Below are positions 7,262 through 11,054 of a stretch of 11,054 nucleotides of DNA, one piece after another. A program made the translations under genes and the position numbers. Below the pieces are notes generated by a model, which searched no databases, was not told where the DNA came from, and was given only the letters and a program-made list of their open reading frames with translations. The stretch spans positions 1 to 11,054 of the forward strand of contig JAFGDA010000220.1 of assembly GCA_016932375.1 (NCBI GenBank), written 5' to 3'. The DNA comes from Actinomycetota bacterium (lineage in GTDB: Bacteria > Actinomycetota > Humimicrobiia > Humimicrobiales > Humimicrobiaceae). Within the stretch, counting starts at the first letter, position 1. Each line of letters begins with the position of its first letter.

Positions 7262-7417
7262 TAATCCGGCAAATTATAGCAGGCTTAATCTTTCAAAATA
7301 ATATATAATATTTTCAATCAAATGAAACGGGCTGGAGGAGTGCCTGTAACTGCAGGGGGAAAAAAATAAAGGTATTTGAGATAAAGAAAAATCAATTTTA
7401 GAGAAATAAGAGGTTTT

Positions 7418-8599
7418 ATGAAAAGAGCAACATTTCTAATTACCTTCATTGCAGCATTATTGCTGGTTTTATTTAATATAAGTTCATGCGTTTGTGGGAA
7501 GATACCATCAAGTTTAGCTAAAGGAGAGGAGGATGCTGCAGATATAAATGAAGGCGTGGATGAAAGCCCTGAAATTGAAATAGAAGAAGAGGATGAAAAA
7601 GATAATGATGCGCAGGCCGGCGAACAGGCCGGCACGGCATCTGAAGATGAGCCTGCTTACGACCTGCTTTACAATCCTCCGGAAGGCGGAAGCCCTGAAA
7701 ATATCGGGAAAATTATATTCTGCTCAGAGTCTGAAGAAACAGAAGAAAACGGGGATTATTACCTGTATTCAATTAATCCTGATGGTTCAGGAATGACAAG
7801 ATTGCCGTTTTTTGGCAACTGGATGTGGCATCCTGCATGGTCGCCCGAGTACTCAAGAATAGCGTATTCGGCAAACCCCGGAAACACAGATAAAATTTTT
7901 ATAATGGCTGCCGACGGTAGTGAAAACAGGCAGCTTACATTCGGTGAGAGCCGTGACAAGTTTCCAACCTGGTCCCCGGATGGAAAAATGATTGCATACA
8001 TATCCTATATTGATGGAACCCCAAACCTTTCTGTTATTGATATTTACGGAAATAATCAAAAGCAGCTTACTTTTGTGGAAGGAGAGGATACTGTGGTGTG
8101 GCCAGGTTACTCCCCGGTAGAAGATGCCATAGCTTATACCTATAATTCAGCAGAAGAAGGGATAGGCGCAAGAATAATTGTGGTAAGAAGCGACGGGACA
8201 AAAATTGTAGAGCTCCCTGCCCCTGGTAATCCAGAAGCCCATTTTTCCCACCCCGGCTGGTCCCCTGATGGAAAGGTTCTCTATTTTCTGTCAAACCAGT
8301 CAAGACATGTAGAGATCTGGAAGATAGATTATTACAAGCTTATACATAACCTTACTGCAGCAGAGGATGATAAATATGATGATTTAGGGCTTATGCAGTT
8401 AACTGACCTTTACGGCAATGGTGTGGCAGCAGACTACAGGCCAAGGGTATCCCCTGACGGGAAAAAGATTGTATTTTGCGGAGGATGTGCCGAAGCGCAG
8501 ATTTCAGGCTTTAACCTTATTACAATAAATACTGATGGGACAGGTATTACAAATATAACTGATTTTACAATAGACGCTTGTGAATGGCCCGACTGGTAG
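7418..8599 (+). CDS. TolB/PD40-type beta-propeller lipoprotein
   Basis: Predicted exported lipoprotein of 393 aa. Lys/Arg at 2-3, a hydrophobic core (5-20) and the lipobox ISSC place the lipidated cysteine at position 24. Residues about 35-80 form a very acidic, low-complexity linker. The rest is a TolB-like propeller with repeated PD40 signatures: PAWSPEYSRIAY (139-150), PTWSPDGKMIAY (183-194), YSPVEDAIAY (231-240), PGWSPDGKVLYF (279-290) and RVSPDGKKIVF (343-353). Each is followed by an IxxxDG-type strand, and EWPDW at the C-terminus probably closes the ring. AAGAGG lies about 5 nt before the ATG. Such proteins usually bind peptides, sugars or other proteins at the cell surface; no specific partner can be named, and no tol-pal genes are nearby, so it is not called tolB. 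It is the only intact gene between 6250 and 8812. Confidence 0.88.
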   Translation: MKRATFLITFIAALLLVLFNISSCVCGKIPSSLAKGEEDAADINEGVDESPEIEIEEEDEKDNDAQAGEQAGTASEDEPAYDLLYNPPEGGSPENIGKIIFCSESEETEENGDYYLYSINPDGSGMTRLPFFGNWMWHPAWSPEYSRIAYSANPGNTDKIFIMAADGSENRQLTFGESRDKFPTWSPDGKMIAYISYIDGTPNLSVIDIYGNNQKQLTFVEGEDTVVWPGYSPVEDAIAYTYNSAEEGIGARIIVVRSDGTKIVELPAPGNPEAHFSHPGWSPDGKVLYFLSNQSRHVEIWKIDYYKLIHNLTAAEDDKYDDLGLMQLTDLYGNGVAADYRPRVSPDGKKIVFCGGCAEAQISGFNLITINTDGTGITNITDFTIDACEWPDW

Positions 8600-8633
8600 G
8601 AATTTTAGAGCATAAGGGATAAATATTCACATA

Positions 8634-8651
8634 AATAATAATAATAATAAT
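8634..8651 (+). repeat. (AAT)6 trinucleotide tract
   Basis: Six exact AAT copies lie at the beginning of the lipoprotein remnant and would encode consecutive Asn. Being a triplet repeat, changes in copy number would not shift the frame. The tract also forms part of the left arm of the hairpin at 8646-8675. Confidence 0.8.
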
Positions 8652-8675
8652 AAAAAGGTTTTTCCTTTTATTATT
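8646..8675. terminator. possible bidirectional terminator hairpin
   Basis: AATAATAAAAAGG (8646-8658) pairs with CCTTTTATTATT (8664-8675) across a TTTTT loop, with one bulged A. Runs of T follow on the plus strand and A/T on the other side. It lies between the TolB-type gene and the convergent membrane-protein gene. It also overlaps the signal-peptide codons of the lipoprotein remnant, so the symmetry may be partly coincidental. Confidence 0.35.
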
Positions 8676-8812
8676 TTAATATTTTTTTTGATATTTACTA
8701 TATTTTCATCAGCATCCTGCAATATAACTTCAGATAACGGTATCGCAAAAGATAGCGGCAGTGTCATATCGTTACTTGATAGCCTGCGTTTTACCAGGGT
8801 AAATAAAGGGGA

Positions 8813-9310
8813 TTATTTATTGCCGCTTTTTTCTTCAGCAGTTATCCTGCTTGCATCTTCGGCCTTTTCCTCGTCCTCCATTGTAAACTCATCTTCATAA
8901 TTAAGGTATTTTTTGGCCAGAGGGTGGTTGAACCTCTTCCACATTACCCCGCCGAATATTGTCCCGACAGGGAAGAAAAATACCATGGTAACTACAAGCA
9001 CAGCTCTTCCGAGAGGAACCGCAAATGCCTTCCTCTGGTATAGCCCTATAAGCTCTGCAATATAGAGTGCAGGGCCTAAGAGTGAAAAAAACATTTTAAA
9101 CGGGAAACCAGCAAGCCCGCCTGCAAAATCGGAGATTGCATCCATTGTAAAAGGTTCCTTAAGGTAGTCCATTGCCATCCCAAAAGGACCCCATGCGAAT
9201 CCTGAAAAAAGTGACATACCAAGAAGTATTGCCAGCACCCAGCACAGAATCAGAGGTCCTTCTACCTGTTTTTTACCGATTTTTAATTCTTTTTTTGTCA
9301 TTTCCGTCAT
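8813..9310 (-). CDS. small multi-pass membrane protein of unknown function
   Basis: Predicted membrane protein of 165 aa with about three or four hydrophobic segments. From the ATG at 9310 these are about residues 20-41 (PLILCWVLAILLGMSLFSGF), a moderately hydrophobic stretch around 62-90 and the strongest segment around 102-122 (AVLVVTMVFFFPVGTIFGGVM). A short conserved-looking block then reads RFNHPLAKKYLNYED, and the tail is acidic and hydrophilic (EDEEKAEDASRITAEEKSGNK). The pattern FFPVGTIxGG followed by a PxAKKYLNY block resembles small uncharacterised membrane proteins, but I cannot name a family. The ATG at 9310 is preferred over one at 9319, because AAAGGA touches the latter and is 9 nt from the former. 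It is downstream of the GIN-domain gene on the same strand, across a 212-nt gap. Confidence 0.7.
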   Translation of the reverse strand: MTEMTKKELKIGKKQVEGPLILCWVLAILLGMSLFSGFAWGPFGMAMDYLKEPFTMDAISDFAGGLAGFPFKMFFSLLGPALYIAELIGLYQRKAFAVPLGRAVLVVTMVFFFPVGTIFGGVMWKRFNHPLAKKYLNYEDEFTMEDEEKAEDASRITAEEKSGNK

Positions 9311-9522
9311 TTTTATCATTCCTTTCTCTTCGCTTAAAGACGCTAAACAGGATTAAAAAACCCGTTGTCCTTAAGGCTTTTTATTTTATAAATAAATCTC
9401 TATAAATATTTCTTTTTTATCTTTTTGTCTGCTTTTAATCATTCTTATTAAGAGTTTTCAATAATATTGAATTTTTTTATGCCACCTGCATGATATGGAA
9501 TATGGTACAGCATGGAAAATTT
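9311..9522. other. intergenic region with a short AT palindrome
   Basis: AT-rich spacer between the GIN-domain and membrane-protein genes. TTCAATAATATTGAA (9457-9471) is palindromic around one base. No convincing promoter pair was found, although TTGAAA occurs on the minus strand inside the palindrome. No ORF of note. Confidence 0.3.
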
Positions 9523-10284
9523 TTACTCCAGGCTTTTTATTCTTCCCAGCCCGGAAATATCCTGTGTTATATCAGGCGTCCCCTTATAGTAAACATTGCC
9601 GGCGCCATTTATTTCTACATCCAGTTCACCGGACACATTGACCGTGGCGCTTCCCAATCCCGATATCTCTACTTCGCACCTTTCGCTTTCAAGGTCTTCC
9701 GCGTCATATTTGCCGGACCCGTTTATCTCCACCCTATGGTTTGAGGTTCTGCCAGATAATTTTATATTACCCAGGCCCGCAACATTTGTCTCGATGCTTT
9801 CCGCTTCCATATGAAAGTCAATGTCTCCTGAGCCGCTGATATCAAACCTGATCTTATCCGTCTCCATATTATCACAGTCCATATCTCCGACCCCCGATAG
9901 TTCTATCTGTTCAAGATCCATGACAGTCAGGTGTATCCTTATATTGGAAGTAGGAGCGATACTGAAACCCCTTTTATAACCAATGTACAGTTCGCGCCCT
10001 TTAACTCTTGTTTCTATGAGAGGGATTATATTATCATCCGCCTCTATTTCCAGCGATTCTTCATCTCCCTGCTCTATTATAAGGTTTCCCATTCCTGAAA
10101 AATTGACTTCATCAAAACCTGATACCTCCCTTTCCTCGGTCTCAATATCCCCGGAGCCCCTGACAATCCCAATTGTCCATCTGCATGAAGTCATGGTAAG
10201 AATTAATACCCCGGCAATACCCACCAGGAAAATAGCTTTTACCCATTTCCTGCTTTTAAATCTTTTTAATATCCTCTCCTTCAT
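9523..10284 (-). CDS. GIN-domain (DUF2807) lipoprotein
   Basis: Predicted surface lipoprotein of 253 aa with a GIN domain (PF10988, DUF2807, once described as a putative autotransporter adhesin head). A Lys/Arg-rich n-region, a hydrophobic core and MTSC place the lipid cysteine at about residue 34. The mature part starts GSGDIETEEREVSGFDEV, the usual opening of this family, and then repeats an xGxG turn about every 20 residues (near 44, 63, 130, 150, 169, 188, 208, 226 and 244). This fits a right-handed beta-helix-like fold. The ATG at 10284 is chosen because GGAAGGG lies about 7 nt upstream; an ATG at 10320 has no such signal. The molecular role of the domain is unknown. It follows a DUF4097 gene on the same strand, a related beta-repeat family. 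Confidence 0.88.
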   Translation of the reverse strand: MKERILKRFKSRKWVKAIFLVGIAGVLILTMTSCRWTIGIVRGSGDIETEEREVSGFDEVNFSGMGNLIIEQGDEESLEIEADDNIIPLIETRVKGRELYIGYKRGFSIAPTSNIRIHLTVMDLEQIELSGVGDMDCDNMETDKIRFDISGSGDIDFHMEAESIETNVAGLGNIKLSGRTSNHRVEINGSGKYDAEDLESERCEVEISGLGSATVNVSGELDVEINGAGNVYYKGTPDITQDISGLGRIKSLE

Positions 10285-10497
10285 TTTATAACCCTTCCTT
10301 CCACTTAAATTAATGTGCAAACCGTCTGATAATTTTTACCTGTATTTGTTTTGGGATATTTTTCCAGGCTCACAACCATTCCTTTCATTTGATTCTAATT
10401 ACTTTTCCATTCTTTAAAGCTTATTAATTTTGTTTATAGTTTTTGCTGTCTGCTTCCCCGGATTCTTTTACAGTGGTTTATAGATTAACTATATTTA
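10285..10497. other. intergenic region, no clear signal
   Basis: AT-rich spacer upstream of the GIN-domain gene. GTTTATAG occurs twice as a direct repeat (about 10433 and 10475). No convincing minus-strand promoter, terminator or small gene was recognised. Confidence 0.3.
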
Positions 10498-11054
10498 TTA
10501 TCCCGATTCCTGATAACCTATAACAATATCACCTGATACAGTATTTACAGAAATGTTGAGATCCGGATCACCAACAGATCCCTCAAGATCCCTGCTGCCG
10601 GAAGAAATTATCTTTAAAGGAAAACCGTACCTTATCTTTCCTGAAACCGTATTTATTTTTATACCAAATTCCGCATCCTCCGGCAGTTTTATCTTTACAT
10701 TTCCCGAAGTAGTCTCAAGCTCCATATCGCTCACAGCATCCTGCTCAATAAGAATATCTCCCGAAACAGTTTTCATGGAAATGTCTTCATTTTTATTCCC
10801 CCCTGTTACGCTGATATCACCCGAGGTGCTTCCCGCATCCACATTGCCTGAATAATCGTTTATGGTTATATCCCCTGAAATGGACCTTGCTTTTATTTCC
10901 TGTGCATATAGCCTTTGCGCTTTTATTTTCCCTGAAACAGTCTCCACCTCAAAATTATCAGCCCTGGTGTCCTCCATTGTAACATTTCCGGATACTGTCT
11001 TAAGTTCCATCCTCTCCAGTTGAACCTGTGGGACATATACATCCATGGTTGTCC
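10498..11054 (-). CDS. DUF4097 repeat protein, N-terminus outside the window
   Basis: C-terminal 185 or so residues of a DUF4097 (PF13349) family protein; the frame is open to the right edge, so the ATG at 11046 is probably internal. Eight turns of the pattern [TS]xSG[DNK][IV] occur at intervals of roughly 15-35 residues (near 17, 36, 55, 73, 93, 112, 133 and 169, counted from 11046), as expected of a single-stranded beta-helix. The family is found in many bacteria in cell-envelope contexts, often beside envelope-stress regulators, and its function is mostly undefined. An N-terminal signal or membrane segment cannot be checked here. It lies 213 nt upstream of the GIN-domain lipoprotein gene, and the two may be a functional pair. 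Confidence 0.82.
   Translation of the reverse strand, partial: TTMDVYVPQVQLERMELKTVSGNVTMEDTRADNFEVETVSGKIKAQRLYAQEIKARSISGDITINDYSGNVDAGSTSGDISVTGGNKNEDISMKTVSGDILIEQDAVSDMELETTSGNVKIKLPEDAEFGIKINTVSGKIRYGFPLKIISSGSRDLEGSVGDPDLNISVNTVSGDIVIGYQESG

Larger units (their letters stand above)
8631..8812 (+). pseudogene. 5' remnant of a lipoprotein gene
   Basis: A frame opening with ATA at 8631 encodes six Asn, then KK, a hydrophobic core VFPFIILIFFLIFTIF and the lipobox SASC, a textbook lipoprotein signal peptide. About 35 further residues follow (NITSDNGIAKDSGS...RVNKGDYLL). There is no ATG, GTG or TTG before TTG 8688, which would remove the positive charges and most of the core. From 8813 the frame runs antisense through the neighbouring minus-strand gene and becomes Ser-rich shadow sequence, so the 3' part of the gene seems to have been lost. 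AAGGGA (8614-8619) lies 11 nt before the ATA. It follows the TolB-type gene by 31 nt and may once have shared its transcript. Confidence 0.45.

Noticed and set aside
7321..7368. 15-codon ORF (MKRAGG...) before the propeller gene
   Set aside because: It has no ribosome site and no supporting feature; chance is sufficient.
8688..8900. TTG-started plus-strand ORF
   Set aside because: The TTG cuts a clear signal peptide in half, and the 3' half is antisense to the membrane-protein gene. The frame is better described as the remnant at 8631-8812.
9457..9478. Palindrome followed by T7 as a plus-strand terminator
   Set aside because: The stem is only six A/T-rich pairs and no plus-strand gene ends nearby.
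10498..11046. Short repeated DNA motifs suggestive of a CRISPR or tandem repeat
   Set aside because: They are the degenerate codons of the repeated TVSGDI turns in the DUF4097 protein, with irregular spacing and no conserved repeat sequence.

Overview
The window looks like chromosome of an uncultivated bacterium of moderate GC content that uses many AGG/AGA arginine and ATA isoleucine codons. The bacterial assignment rests on Shine-Dalgarno-led genes, a near-consensus sigma-70 promoter (6922-6950), two intact lipoprotein signal peptides, a PlsY-family acyltransferase and a GltS-type carrier. The archaemetzincin is a family best known from archaea, so the lineage is left open. No tRNA, rRNA, CRISPR array, transposase or phage gene was seen.

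Left part (1-6100), transport and membrane housekeeping. A 917-residue P-type ATPase of the Ca2+/Na+/K+-pump class (minus strand) is divergent from an archaemetzincin zinc protease (plus). The protease converges on a 470-residue GltS-like sodium:carboxylate symporter (minus). The symporter is divergent from a PlsY-type glycerol-3-phosphate acyltransferase (plus), whose first membrane helix can only be translated from a non-standard start codon, apparently ATA.

Middle part (6100-8812), a decay zone around one intact gene. It holds the C-terminal two thirds of a phosphotransacetylase (minus), a strong promoter with an operator-like palindrome and a 38-codon ORF, and a broken GyrI-like effector-binding gene. 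Next come an intact TolB/PD40 beta-propeller lipoprotein and the 5' remnant of another lipoprotein. The two plus-strand remnants also carry ATA where ATG is expected.

Right part (8813-11054), cell envelope. Three minus-strand genes are spaced about 210 nt apart: a DUF4097 repeat protein running off the window, a GIN-domain (DUF2807) lipoprotein and a small multi-pass membrane protein. All three, like the TolB-type protein, are predicted to act at or outside the membrane, so 7400-11054 reads as a surface-protein neighbourhood of unknown purpose.

No complete novel defence or mobile system was found. The points most worth a second look are the recurrent ATA starts, the altered ion site of the pump, the bacterial archaemetzincin and the promoter/operator/microprotein unit.
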